Assembly (NCBI GenBank): GCA_937973935.1
Contig: CALJJF010000311.1
Span: 1 to 10,436 of the forward strand
Length of the DNA stretch: 10,436 nucleotides
DNA from: MKRK01 sp001896915
GTDB taxonomy: Bacteria; Bacillota; Clostridia; Oscillospirales; Acutalibacteraceae
Reading direction: 5' to 3'
Numbering within the stretch: position 1 is the first letter of the stretch; the number at the start of each line of letters is the position of its first letter. The notes below the pieces were generated by a model. That model had not been told where the DNA came from, searched no databases, and saw only the letters and a list, made by a program, of their open reading frames with translations. Of the stretch, positions 1-7,428 are shown piece after piece. The position numbers and the translations under genes were made by a program.

Positions 1-306
1 TGCACCTGCCAAGGTTGAATTGGTGTCGCCATAGACCATCAAAACATCCGGCTTCTCCCCCAGAATCAGCTCTTCGATTTTTTTCAGCATTTCGCCGGTC
101 ATGCTGCCGTGGGAGCCGGAGCCGACGCTGAGGTTATAATCGGGATGAGGGATTTGCAGCTCATCAAAAAAAATTTCCGACATGTTATTGTCATAGTGTT
201 GTCCGGTATGCACCAATATTTCGGTGTGCTTTTCCCGAAGCACTCTGGAAACCGCCGCCGCCTTGATAAATTGTGGTCTTGCTCCCACAACCGTCATAAT
301 TTTCAC
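1..306 (-). CDS. wecB: UDP-N-acetylglucosamine 2-epimerase (non-hydrolysing), N-terminal part, cut by window edge
   Basis: Interconverts UDP-GlcNAc and UDP-ManNAc in the cytoplasm, supplying ManNAc for surface polysaccharide or teichoic acid linkage units. The visible 102 codons begin (V/M)KIMTVVGARPQFIKAA, the typical N-terminal strand and GARPQ(F/I)IK loop of the WecB/MnaA family. They continue with VHTGQHYD, then an MSEIFFDEL segment, GSGSHG, and VMVYGDTNSTLAGA, which is the family's VxGDTxS block near residue 95. The start is the GTG at 306-304, because GGGAGG (314-319 on the complement) sits 7 bases upstream; an ATG three codons in (297-295) has no better site. An overlapping ATG at 308 is followed at once by a stop. 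The gene continues beyond base 1, where about 270 more residues are expected for the family. It has its own promoter just upstream and lies downstream of, and co-directional with, the dockerin peptidase gene. Family call is firm; the pathway it serves is not visible. Confidence 0.92.
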   Translation of the reverse strand, partial: MKIMTVVGARPQFIKAAAVSRVLREKHTEILVHTGQHYDNNMSEIFFDELQIPHPDYNLSVGSGSHGSMTGEMLKKIEELILGEKPDVLMVYGDTNSTLAGA

Positions 307-320
307 ATGAAAGCCTCCCA

Positions 321-346
321 TTGTTATATCAGTGAAATTATAACAA
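321..346. promoter_or_regulatory. Inverted repeat over the wecB -10 region (possible operator)
   Basis: TTGTTATA (321-328) and TATAACAA (339-346) are perfect 8-base arms separated by 10 bases. The right arm overlaps the -10 hexamer at 337-342 and the left arm covers the predicted transcript start. The position is that of a repressor operator, but both arms are AT-rich and the match could be partly fortuitous. No regulator is encoded nearby. Confidence 0.3.
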
Positions 347-365
347 AAAAGCGTAATTTAAGCAA
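337..365 (-). promoter_or_regulatory. Predicted sigma-A promoter of wecB
   Basis: Read on the minus strand, TTGCTT (365-360), a 17-base spacer and a perfect TATAAT (342-337) lie about 30-60 bases upstream of the wecB GTG. The expected transcript start is near 330, giving a leader of about 25 bases that includes the GGGAGG site. This argues that wecB is transcribed on its own as well as by any read-through from the peptidase gene. Confidence 0.65.
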
Positions 366-372
366 TTAAAAT

Positions 373-2769
373 TTAAGGATTCAAAATTTCTTTTTCGTTC
401 CTATATTGAGAAATGAATGCTCTTTTGAGCAAATGGGTTTTCATCTTCACCAAATCTGTTACATTCACTGTTCCGTCATGACTGGTATCCGCGGCTTCGA
501 GGGTAAGCCCGGTAAGCCTTTTTATTTTTAACGTGTGCTTTTTTATATAGACCATATCAATCGCATCCACCAGTCCGTTTCCGTCTATATCACCATAAAT
601 CAAAATTGTACAATCCATTGTCTCTTCATTCCTTGTCATATGCAGGGTCATGCCGGTCCCGACCAGTCCTCCCGTTATTTCCTTTCCGTCTTTGTTGCGG
701 AGAATGATATCCTGCCATGCTTCTTTCGTCAACGCACTTTTCAAATCCGCTACCGTGGTTTTTGGATTGATGCCGCAGAGAATGTTATCGATCAATTCAT
801 ATCCTCTGTTTCTTATCTCAAAATTTATGATCGTCTTGTTGCCGACAGCATCGGTAACGGTCAAGCTGTAGCTACCGTTTTGGGCAACAGTTGTTCCGCT
901 GACAAAAGCCTGCCCATTCAAGGTTGCCGCCCCATCGCTGAAGGTAATTCTGACAGGGGCTTGGTAGCTTTTCCCGTCTGAAACGCCGGAAACAACCGGT
1001 GCTTTTTTATCGATATTGGTAATGGTTACTGTCCTTTTCGAGATGCTGCCACCATCGTTCGCAATGAATTCAAAGGATCCGTTTTCGGTGAAGGTGTAGC
1101 TTGTTCGGTTCAGAGACCCTTTGTCTGTTCTTGCGGTCACGGTTATATTTTGATTGGTGGGTGCCGTATTGTAGGGATCGATTGTTATGACAGGCAGGGG
1201 CTCCATCACACTGTAGGTCTGCATGATTTTAGATAAGGCATTTTGAGTTTTGGTGATGTAGGCAGCTTTGCTTCCCAGCGCACAGCTTACGGGATATTCA
1301 ACGAGCATGGTCCGCTGGCTATATTTCCCGGCCCAGGGAGCAAAATAGCCGTTGAAGCCGGTGGTAAACTGAGATGTCGATGTGATTCCCATGGTGTCCC
1401 CTATGATCTTCGCCAATTGCGGATCACCGATGGTTTTGTCCAGCCATCCGTGAAAATCCAGCACAATGCTCGGCTTCTGGGCGACAATCAGATCCCGTAT
1501 CGCTTTTGCTTCGGGTGAACCGAAGGGGACGCTGCCGGTTTTGTTCCTCGGATCAGTCTGTGCCACAAAATTGGTATCAAAATCCCGGTTGATATCAATT
1601 CCCAAAGAAGTCTGGCATCTGCCCGGTCCGTTATTGGTGGTGCCATAGTCCAGTCCGTCCGGGTTCATCCGGGGAATGATAATCAGCTCAAAATTATACA
1701 GTTGGGTTTGGTTGCTTGCAAAATAATCCGCTACGGTGTTGCCGATATCCACTAACACCTGGCCGTCCTTGGCATAGCTGTCCTCCCAACCGTGAATGGC
1801 AAAGCCCGCCAGCAGTTTTTGTGTTTTTGCAGTGACAACTTTTGGCTTGATGCTGTAATAATAAAGCTTCTGACCGCTGCCGGAGGTGCCGTATTGCACC
1901 ACCTGATAGGTATGGGTTACCGTGTTGATTCCCACGGCAGGAAGATCAATCACCTTGCTGCTTCCTGTCGCATCATAGGCATAGGCCTGAATATTGTAAT
2001 TCCCGTTTTCGTTTTTGTGCTCCGCAGGATTGACGGTATAGCTCCAGATATTTGTTCCTTCCATTTTCACGCCATTCACTTTTGTAATATCATCCTGACC
2101 GCCTGCTGTGGTCCAGGCATGAAAACGGACATAGGAAATTCCCCTTGTTCCTCCGGTCGCCTTTACACTGACGCTAAAGGCGCCGTTAGCAATATTATTT
2201 GACGGAGTATTGACAATGGCCAGATCAATGGCGGTATTGCTGACGGTTACATATGATTTATTGATATATCCCCGTTTGTAGCCATTGCCGGCTAGGTATT
2301 GAACATAATAGTGATTGGCTTCTTCCCCGATTACCGTGATGGTGTCCGTGCCGTATACCGTACCGATTTTGGTGGTGGTTTCGGGACAGAGAATGATATC
2401 TCTGTTTTGACCCCCTGACGTTGTGGTGCTCCATGAAACATAGGTGTTTCCGGTTATTGTGGCAGTGGTGGTAATAGAGGAAACCGGCACATACCCCCGT
2501 TTCCAGCTGGATCCCTGATAGCCGATATAATACCAGCCGTTCTCTTTAAAATAGATCGAAACCGTATCGTTTTGTGATATGTATGAGGTAACATAAGCGC
2601 TGACGGGATTGTTTGCAGACGGATCAAGATATAAATCCTGCCGGGATAACGCCGTTCCGCTTCCCTGTTTTGATACCGCCGATACATTGATGAACACGGT
2701 AGCAAACATCAACGATAGAATTACTGCAAAACAAAAGCCTGATTGATTCGCTCTCTTCAAAATCTTCAT
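373..2769 (-). CDS. Secreted modular M14 zinc carboxypeptidase with C-terminal type I dockerin
   Basis: A secreted metallopeptidase of 798 residues. From the ATG at 2769: signal peptide about 1-31 (hydrophobic core FCFAVILSLMFATVFI); SH3-like domains about 45-100 and 125-178; a GBS Bsp-like beta repeat about 195-270; an M14 catalytic domain about 285-520. The M14 residues are all present: zinc ligands HGWE (H326, E329) and DFHG (H440), the Arg in PRMNPDG (R367), substrate-binding NRD (N394-R395) and the catalytic Glu of LVEYP (E491). Two Ig-like segments (about 527-655) and a small pre-dockerin beta module (657-724) follow, then two calcium-binding dockerin repeats (GDIDGNGLVDAIDMVYIKK and ADTSHDGTVNVTDLVKMK). 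The dockerin implies docking to a cohesin on a cellulosome-like scaffold. SH3-like domains suggest a peptidoglycan peptide substrate, which is inference. The ATG at 2769 is preferred over one at 2778, because AAGGA is 8 bases from the former and touches the latter. Confidence 0.92.
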   Translation of the reverse strand: MKILKRANQSGFCFAVILSLMFATVFINVSAVSKQGSGTALSRQDLYLDPSANNPVSAYVTSYISQNDTVSIYFKENGWYYIGYQGSSWKRGYVPVSSITTTATITGNTYVSWSTTTSGGQNRDIILCPETTTKIGTVYGTDTITVIGEEANHYYVQYLAGNGYKRGYINKSYVTVSNTAIDLAIVNTPSNNIANGAFSVSVKATGGTRGISYVRFHAWTTAGGQDDITKVNGVKMEGTNIWSYTVNPAEHKNENGNYNIQAYAYDATGSSKVIDLPAVGINTVTHTYQVVQYGTSGSGQKLYYYSIKPKVVTAKTQKLLAGFAIHGWEDSYAKDGQVLVDIGNTVADYFASNQTQLYNFELIIIPRMNPDGLDYGTTNNGPGRCQTSLGIDINRDFDTNFVAQTDPRNKTGSVPFGSPEAKAIRDLIVAQKPSIVLDFHGWLDKTIGDPQLAKIIGDTMGITSTSQFTTGFNGYFAPWAGKYSQRTMLVEYPVSCALGSKAAYITKTQNALSKIMQTYSVMEPLPVITIDPYNTAPTNQNITVTARTDKGSLNRTSYTFTENGSFEFIANDGGSISKRTVTITNIDKKAPVVSGVSDGKSYQAPVRITFSDGAATLNGQAFVSGTTVAQNGSYSLTVTDAVGNKTIINFEIRNRGYELIDNILCGINPKTTVADLKSALTKEAWQDIILRNKDGKEITGGLVGTGMTLHMTRNEETMDCTILIYGDIDGNGLVDAIDMVYIKKHTLKIKRLTGLTLEAADTSHDGTVNVTDLVKMKTHLLKRAFISQYRNEKEILNP

Positions 2770-2799
2770 CCCAACCATCCTTATTCACTCATCTGTTAT

Positions 2800-2827
2800 A
2801 TTATATATTACAATAAAATACAGTAAA
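2800..2827 (-). promoter_or_regulatory. Predicted sigma-A promoter of the dockerin peptidase
   Basis: On the minus strand TTTACT (2827-2822), a 16-base spacer and a perfect TATAAT (2805-2800) precede the peptidase start by about 30 bases. An overlapping alternative, TTGATA with a 17-base spacer to TAATAT, lies a few bases upstream. Either gives a short AT-rich leader. Confidence 0.6.
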
Positions 2828-2940
2828 TATCAACAACAACTCCACTGAATAAAGAAGTATAAAAGTCCTATTATAGATTTTTTGATTGTTGTGTGTTCAT
2901 TTCCGCTGAAAAGACATTCCATTACAATCTGCTTATAATT

Positions 2941-2969
2941 CGAGCGGGGTTAAAAATTAACCCCGCTCG
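2941..2969 (-). terminator. Hairpin terminator downstream of the lipoprotein-like gene
   Basis: CGAGCGGGGTTAA (2941-2953) and TTAACCCCGCTCG (2957-2969) form a perfect 13-base stem with a 3-base loop, 19 bases beyond the stop codon at 2989. The U-run on the minus strand is poor (GAATTATAAG follows), whereas the plus strand has scattered T runs after it. Placement after a stop supports termination or 3'-end protection. Confidence 0.7.
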
Positions 2970-2988
2970 TTTATTCGGCTTTTTATAA

Positions 2989-4791
2989 TTAATTTACTGA
3001 TCTTTTTCTTTTGGCGGTAAACAATAGGGTTGCGCCTGACAGAGCAATGACGAAGAAGAAAACCATGGTTGAACTATCGGCGCCCGTATCCACATCTCCA
3101 TTTGACTCATTGTGTGTTGTTTTGCCTGTCGTGCCATTTTCCGGTTTTGTTGTGGGCGGTGCAATCACACCGTCAGCAGCTGTTTTGAAGCTCTTCACAG
3201 TACCATAGGTTGTTTTTCCGTCTTGGTCTATGGCATAGGTTTGATAATAATAGGTAGTGGAAGCGTTCAATCCTGATAAATCAACAATATATTGATTGCT
3301 TGATAAAACTGCCTTCACGGTTTTGGAACCGGCTAAATCTTCCTTGGTTGAGTAAACAATCCCTAGTTCCGTATAAATATCTTCCGGAGCATTGATTATG
3401 ATACTGGCAGAGGTGGGACCGTTTACTTTGCTGATATCGGCAACATCCAATTTGTTCATATAGAATTCTATGTGGATGGCTCCGTCCATTTCATACGGAA
3501 GCGGATTGCTTTCGTGTGTTTTTAAGGTTATGGTGGATAACGCATCAAATGACTTATCTCCCGTTTGCTCCAGCGAAGCCTCAAAAGAGAGCTGCATGGT
3601 GTTCTCAATCTGATCTTTCAGTGCGTCCAAATTATTTTCGATATCGTCCTTCATTTGTTCATACTCATAGCCTGTGGGGAACTCTATCGCATCAATCTCA
3701 TCCTTGACTTCGTCTCTGTGTGCAGGATCCAGACCAATATTTTCGAGCTCTTCATCGGAAAGCTTGTCGACGATCGTCTTCAGTGTTGTTTTAACCAGAG
3801 CTTCATTTTTTAACACATACAAAATGGTTTGTGATGCGGAATTCACCAGCTCCGGTGCAGTTGTATTGACACTATATTGATTGCCGGATTTTTTAACCAG
3901 ATTCAAAGAAAAATCTTTAAACAATACTTCGGCAATTCCCTCTAAGCTCTTTGAGAAGACAGTATTTTTCATATTCATATTTTTTATGATTTTTGTAGCA
4001 TCAATATTTTGGGTGAGGGTTTCTTCATAGCCATCAAAATATTCAAGATCTTGATTGTATTGCTCTTTCTGAAATTGACCGTCGGAATATCCGATATCAT
4101 ACCCGTATTGATAGCCATCTTTATAATCTTGGGTTCCGGCGGGCTCAACCTTAGTATCTGTATTGAAATAGCCGTCATATAAACCTACATCATAGCCGGC
4201 CATTGCACCATTAATGAAGTCTTCCGATGCAGCATCATCAAAATAGGGATACATACCATATGGCTCATCAACCAGATAATTCTTTTGTGATGATATGTAG
4301 TCATGGATTAAATCATCCACATCAAAAACACCGTAATAGACACCGTCAATTGTTTCATAAGAATCCGGTTCCAGTCCGTAAGTATAAACCATATCCTCAT
4401 TGATATACAGTACTTTTTCAATTAACATTATATTGAAAAGATTTGTGGTATCATTGTTTTCGCCCACCATGGTAAGGTTAAATGTTATTTTTTTATCCGC
4501 CTTGCTGACTACACCGTGATAGGACAAGGAAGCTCCCAACAGCTCTTTGATGCTGTTAAGATCTTGTTCCATATACTCTATATCCTCATCCGTATAACCA
4601 TAATCTTCAAAATATTCTTCGTTAATTCCAAGCTTATTCACATCACATGAAATTGTGCCTTCATACGTAAACTCCGTCAATGACAGCATTGCTTTTATTG
4701 TATTAATCAGCCCCAGTTCATTTGCATTACATCCAACCATTGCAATGACAAATACAATACAAATTGCCGTTGCGATCATTCGTTTTTTCAT
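2989..4791 (-). CDS. Exported lipoprotein-like surface protein with Gly-Tyr repeats, Fn3-like domain and sorting-like tail
   Basis: No family recognised for the bulk of this 600-residue protein. Residues 1-20 are a signal peptide ending VIAMVGC, a lipobox-like site with Cys21. Residues 40-190 form a mixed beta-rich, acidic domain that resembles lipoproteins of the LolA/LppX type only in general look. Residues 194-240 carry a low-complexity segment of spaced Gly-Tyr/Asp-Gly units (GYDVGLYDGYF, then GYQYGYDIGYSDGQF). Residues 275-450 are helical and acidic with a central coiled-coil-like stretch (378-400). Residues 459-538 look like a fibronectin III domain, with the LxxLNASTTYYYQTYAID core. 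A Thr/Pro/Asn linker (543-565) leads to DVDTG, a hydrophobic helix (576-592) and KRKR. Start: ATG at 4791, with only a weak AAAGTGG site 7 bases upstream. It is divergent from sodA. The role is unknown; a scaffold, sensing or substrate-binding role at the envelope is inference. Confidence 0.85.
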   Translation of the reverse strand: MKKRMIATAICIVFVIAMVGCNANELGLINTIKAMLSLTEFTYEGTISCDVNKLGINEEYFEDYGYTDEDIEYMEQDLNSIKELLGASLSYHGVVSKADKKITFNLTMVGENNDTTNLFNIMLIEKVLYINEDMVYTYGLEPDSYETIDGVYYGVFDVDDLIHDYISSQKNYLVDEPYGMYPYFDDAASEDFINGAMAGYDVGLYDGYFNTDTKVEPAGTQDYKDGYQYGYDIGYSDGQFQKEQYNQDLEYFDGYEETLTQNIDATKIIKNMNMKNTVFSKSLEGIAEVLFKDFSLNLVKKSGNQYSVNTTAPELVNSASQTILYVLKNEALVKTTLKTIVDKLSDEELENIGLDPAHRDEVKDEIDAIEFPTGYEYEQMKDDIENNLDALKDQIENTMQLSFEASLEQTGDKSFDALSTITLKTHESNPLPYEMDGAIHIEFYMNKLDVADISKVNGPTSASIIINAPEDIYTELGIVYSTKEDLAGSKTVKAVLSSNQYIVDLSGLNASTTYYYQTYAIDQDGKTTYGTVKSFKTAADGVIAPPTTKPENGTTGKTTHNESNGDVDTGADSSTMVFFFVIALSGATLLFTAKRKRSVN

Positions 4792-4855
4792 ATCGATACC
4801 ACTTTCTTTACATATTTTAGTATACTTTTTGGTAAATTATTCATTCCCCAAGGCT

Positions 4856-4884
4856 ATAATACACATTTTTTAACAGAAAGTCAA
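4856..4884 (-). promoter_or_regulatory. Predicted sigma-A promoter of the lipoprotein-like gene
   Basis: On the minus strand TTGACT (4884-4879), a 17-base spacer and TATTAT (4861-4856) give a near-consensus promoter. Transcription should start near 4849, leaving a leader of about 58 bases before the ATG at 4791. Confidence 0.7.
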
Positions 4885-4914
4885 CATAAAAACTGAAATG
4901 TGGGTTTTTATGTT
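4883..4914. promoter_or_regulatory. Inverted repeat between the divergent lipoprotein-like and sodA promoters (operator candidate)
   Basis: AACATAAAAAC (4883-4893) and GTTTTTATGTT (4904-4914) are perfect 11-base arms spaced by 10 bases. The left arm overlaps the -35 hexamer of the minus-strand promoter by two bases, and the whole element lies about 50 bases upstream of the sodA -35. The arms are about one helical turn apart, as expected for a dimeric regulator. It does not have a T-run typical of a terminator on the relevant sides. Confidence 0.45.
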
Positions 4915-4963
4915 AATGTATGTATGGAACAATTTACTGCTACATCGGCCGGATTAACAATGG

Positions 4964-4992
4964 TTCACTGATTTTTAAAATTTGAATATATT
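4964..4992 (+). promoter_or_regulatory. Predicted promoter of sodA
   Basis: TTCACT (4964-4969), a 17-base spacer and TATATT (4987-4992) place the transcript start near 4999, just before the AAGGAGG site at 5005-5011. The -35 matches consensus at four of six bases, so this is a moderate prediction. Confidence 0.45.
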
Positions 4993-5018
4993 GATAATAC
5001 ACAAAAGGAGGCTATTTT

Positions 5019-5657
5019 ATGAACGAGCATTATCCGTTTGTCAACCCGCCACTTCCCTATGCCTATGACGCACTGGAGCCGTTTATTGACAAAAAAACAA
5101 TGGAGCTGCATCACGACAGACATTTACAAACATATGTAAATAATTTGAACAATACCTTAAAGGATTATCCTCAGCTACATAGCTCGACTCTGGAACAGCT
5201 GCTTTACAATGCAGACAAGTTGCCAACTGCTATTCAAAAGTCAGTAAAAAACAACGGCGGTGGTGTGTACAATCACATATTTTTCTTTAACGGGCTGTCA
5301 AATTCCGATACCCGATCACAGGCGGGATCACTATATACGGCCATAATCGGACAATTCGGGTCTGTGGACCGGTTTTATGAAGAATTTAAAAAGCAGGCAT
5401 TGTCTGTGTTCGGGTCCGGATATGCCTGGCTGGTGCTGGACGAAAACGGAATTCTGAAAATTGTGACATCGGCAAATCAGGATACACCTATTGTAAAAAA
5501 TGAATGTCCCATAGCTACCATTGATGTCTGGGAGCACGCCTATTATCTCAAGCATTACAATGACCGCTCAGCGTATATTGACGATTGGTTCCGGGTAGCA
5601 AACTGGGAACGTGCCAATAAGCTGTATGAAAAATGTCTGTCGGATAACTTAAGATAG
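5019..5657 (+). CDS. sodA: Superoxide dismutase, Mn-type
   Basis: Converts superoxide to hydrogen peroxide and oxygen in the cytoplasm; no signal peptide is present. At 212 residues it has the usual Fe/Mn SOD length. All four metal ligands are visible: H31 in MELHHDRHLQTYVNN, H86 in VYNHIFFFNGL, and D169 and H173 in the family signature DVWEHAYY. Glu172 of the dimer bridge is also present. Metal-choice positions look Mn-like: Gly82 in GGVYNH aligns with the Gly of E. coli SodA, and the second-shell Gln is in SANQDTP (Q154), the Mn position, rather than near the NH motif as in FeSOD. Cambialistic activity cannot be excluded. The start has a near-perfect AAGGAGG 7 bases upstream. The gene stands alone between its own promoter and a long hairpin, and is divergent from the lipoprotein-like gene. 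It points to occasional oxygen exposure in an otherwise anaerobic lineage. Confidence 0.97.
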   Translation: MNEHYPFVNPPLPYAYDALEPFIDKKTMELHHDRHLQTYVNNLNNTLKDYPQLHSSTLEQLLYNADKLPTAIQKSVKNNGGGVYNHIFFFNGLSNSDTRSQAGSLYTAIIGQFGSVDRFYEEFKKQALSVFGSGYAWLVLDENGILKIVTSANQDTPIVKNECPIATIDVWEHAYYLKHYNDRSAYIDDWFRVANWERANKLYEKCLSDNLR

Positions 5658-5697
5658 ATGCTATTGTTGACATACAATCTTATAAGTGTTTACTCTA

Positions 5698-5743
5698 CAC
5701 AAATAACGATGGGGGTTCATTGTAACCCCTGTCGTTATTTGTG
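5698..5743 (+). terminator. Long hairpin terminator after sodA
   Basis: CACAAATAACGA (5698-5709) pairs perfectly with TCGTTATTTGTG (5732-5743). Inside it, GGGGTT (5712-5717) pairs with AACCCC (5724-5729) across two G-T wobbles, giving a stem of about 20 pairs and a 6-base loop. It begins 40 bases after the sodA stop. No clean U-run follows; the T-rich distal arm may serve. Confidence 0.7.
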
Positions 5744-6001
5744 ATTGTATTCCAACAGATATGCCGGTTAATGTATTCGTATAAAAAAACAGATCTCCCG
5801 TCACATACGCATAAAATATCACGCACCCGGTAACTTTACAGTACCCATATCAATTTGATTTACTGTATTTTTAGTATTTATTGTATTGCTGTCAGCATTT
5901 CGTGAAAGTTTCCAAAGGCTTTCACAAAACATGCTTCTTTCAAATAATTTATTGATTGACAACCTAAATTTTTTTATTATATTTCTTATTTCTGTTGTAA
6001 T
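5744..6001. other. Non-coding AT-rich intergenic region between sodA and the surface-protein gene
   Basis: No credible gene is seen. Two small items stand out. The first is a perfect 7-base inverted repeat, GTGAAAG (5902-5908) and CTTTCAC (5919-5925). The second is a promoter-like pair, TTGACA (5956-5961), 16 bases, TATATT (5978-5983), which may give a second, longer transcript of the downstream gene. The 13-mer TTTACTGTATTTT (5859-5871) also occurs on the minus strand in the peptidase promoter. Confidence 0.4.
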
Positions 6002-6030
6002 TTTACAAAAAATATGTTAGTATCTATTAT
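6002..6030 (+). promoter_or_regulatory. Predicted sigma-A promoter of the CBM-like surface protein
   Basis: TTTACA (6002-6007), a 17-base spacer and TATTAT (6025-6030) lie 58 bases upstream of the ATG at 6088, with the expected transcript start near 6037. This has better spacing than the TTGACA/TATATT pair at 5956-5983. Confidence 0.6.
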
Positions 6031-6087
6031 GATTATTGGTAATACTTAGAATGTATTAATATGAAATATAATATTGGAGGAATTAAG

Positions 6088-7341
6088 ATGAAAGCATCCA
6101 AAAAGTTCCTAGCGATTCTCATAGTGATCACATTATTTGTATCAACATTTTCTATTGCGGGGATATTCAATGTTTCGGCACAAGATAAAGTCCTAATAAA
6201 TTTCAATGAAACAGATATCTTTAGCACCGTCGGACATCAGGATACTCTTTCAACCAACGGCAGTGCAAAAGTTACCAGAGTGGCAACGGCAGATGCCGGT
6301 TATTTTAACACTGGAAATTCCTTAAAGGTGTCTTTTCCCGCCGGTGAAACTCAAGCATGGCGCTGGACAACGATTGGTATCGAAAATCTTGTGAACAAGG
6401 GTCTTGTTTCAAACGCAACGGGAATTAAGTTTTGGGCAAAGGCCGTAGCAGGAACCTCTGTATTATTAAATGAGGTTGGTATTTCAAGTGTAACCGACGG
6501 TGTCAGCAAGAAAAAATCAAATGTTACCATCTCAGATGTGGGTCAATGGTATGAATTGCCCTTCACAACACTGAATATTGCCAGTGATAGCAATGTAAGC
6601 ACATATAAGTATTTTTCGTTTCGGGTTCTTTTGGGGGATGCAACCGGAAAAGCATTCTATATTGATGATATTACCCTGTATGGCACATCTGATAATACAG
6701 AACCATCAACTATACCTTCGACTACGGCCACATCCGCAACCACCACACACGTGACAACATCTGTAACAACCTCCACTATTGTGACAACACCAGCAACTAC
6801 GAGTAGCCCCACAACCAGCACTTCATCCGTAACCACGAGCAGTACCGCAACCAGTTCTTCTTCCGTAACCATAACGACATCAGCACCAACATCCACCACT
6901 GCAACTGCCACAACACCGATCACTACGATAACTACACCGGTTGTCACAACCAATGCAGTAACAAGCATAACTGAAACGACAAACCAAACGGTATATTTAT
7001 CACCGGAAATGATTGCATTAATGAAAGCAGCTAGGGGTTTAACTAACATTGACTTAGCCAAGAATACATTCACCACTGCTGAAATCACTGCTATACAAGC
7101 AGTCCTAGATGCATATAACGCTTTATCAGATGATGAGAAATCGCAAGCAGCTATGGACGAGAAATTCAGTGAACAACTTGCCGTTTTGGTTTCAATTATT
7201 CAAAATCAAACAACCGTAACAACAACTAAAAAAGGCGATGACCCAGATACGGACGGCATGGCTCCGGTTGGCATGCTTATGATCGCAATTGCTTCAGCAG
7301 GCGTTTTGGTTGGAACAAAGAAGAAAAATGAAGTGAAATAA
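6088..7341 (+). CDS. Cell-surface protein: CBM-like beta-sandwich, Thr/Ser linker, helical domain, sorting-like tail
   Basis: A 417-residue exported protein, probably displayed on the wall or membrane. From the ATG at 6088: signal peptide 1-31 ending NVSA before QDK; residues 32-200 form an all-beta domain with a galactose-binding-like or family 11/30-type CBM look (KFWAKA, GQWYELPF, FSFRVLLG, FYIDDITLYG); residues 205-301 are a low-complexity Thr/Ser linker of about 95 residues, a likely O-glycosylated spacer; residues 303-372 are helical with a YNALSDDEK motif seen in FIVAR-like cell-wall modules; the end is DPDTDG, a hydrophobic stretch (392-410) and KKK. GGAGG lies 7 bases upstream of 6088, which decides against an in-frame ATG at 6061 that would precede it. 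No catalytic domain is visible, so carbohydrate adhesion is the best inference. The gene is monocistronic, with its own promoter and terminator. Confidence 0.87.
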   Translation: MKASKKFLAILIVITLFVSTFSIAGIFNVSAQDKVLINFNETDIFSTVGHQDTLSTNGSAKVTRVATADAGYFNTGNSLKVSFPAGETQAWRWTTIGIENLVNKGLVSNATGIKFWAKAVAGTSVLLNEVGISSVTDGVSKKKSNVTISDVGQWYELPFTTLNIASDSNVSTYKYFSFRVLLGDATGKAFYIDDITLYGTSDNTEPSTIPSTTATSATTTHVTTSVTTSTIVTTPATTSSPTTSTSSVTTSSTATSSSSVTITTSAPTSTTATATTPITTITTPVVTTNAVTSITETTNQTVYLSPEMIALMKAARGLTNIDLAKNTFTTAEITAIQAVLDAYNALSDDEKSQAAMDEKFSEQLAVLVSIIQNQTTVTTTKKGDDPDTDGMAPVGMLMIAIASAGVLVGTKKKNEVK

Positions 7342-7428
7342 GAACTATTTTACTGATGATATAAGCTATTATATTGAAACTCTGTTTTCCCCCATTGCTT
7401 GCATTGGTTTATAAATATTGGATTAAAT

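Noticed and set aside
109..369. Plus-strand open frame of 86 codons at the left edge
   Set aside because: Antisense to wecB, whose family motifs and ribosome binding site are clear.
535..981. 148-codon plus-strand open frame
   Set aside because: Antisense to the dockerin and Ig-like part of the M14 peptidase, with no start signal and no domain-like pattern.
4065..4270. Possible short tandem DNA repeat or CRISPR-like array in the lipoprotein-like gene
   Set aside because: The repetition is at protein level only (Gly-Tyr/Asp-Gly units) with variable spacing and codons; no constant repeat-spacer structure.
4988..4998. GATAAT (4993-4998) as the sodA -10
   Set aside because: It would place the transcript start inside the ribosome binding site; TATATT at 4987-4992 with a 17-base spacer fits better.
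6657..7088. 143-codon antisense open frame with a Val-rich hydrophobic translation
   Set aside because: It is the complement of the Thr/Ser linker codons of the surface protein; low complexity, no ribosome binding site, and the sense frame has signal peptide and domains.
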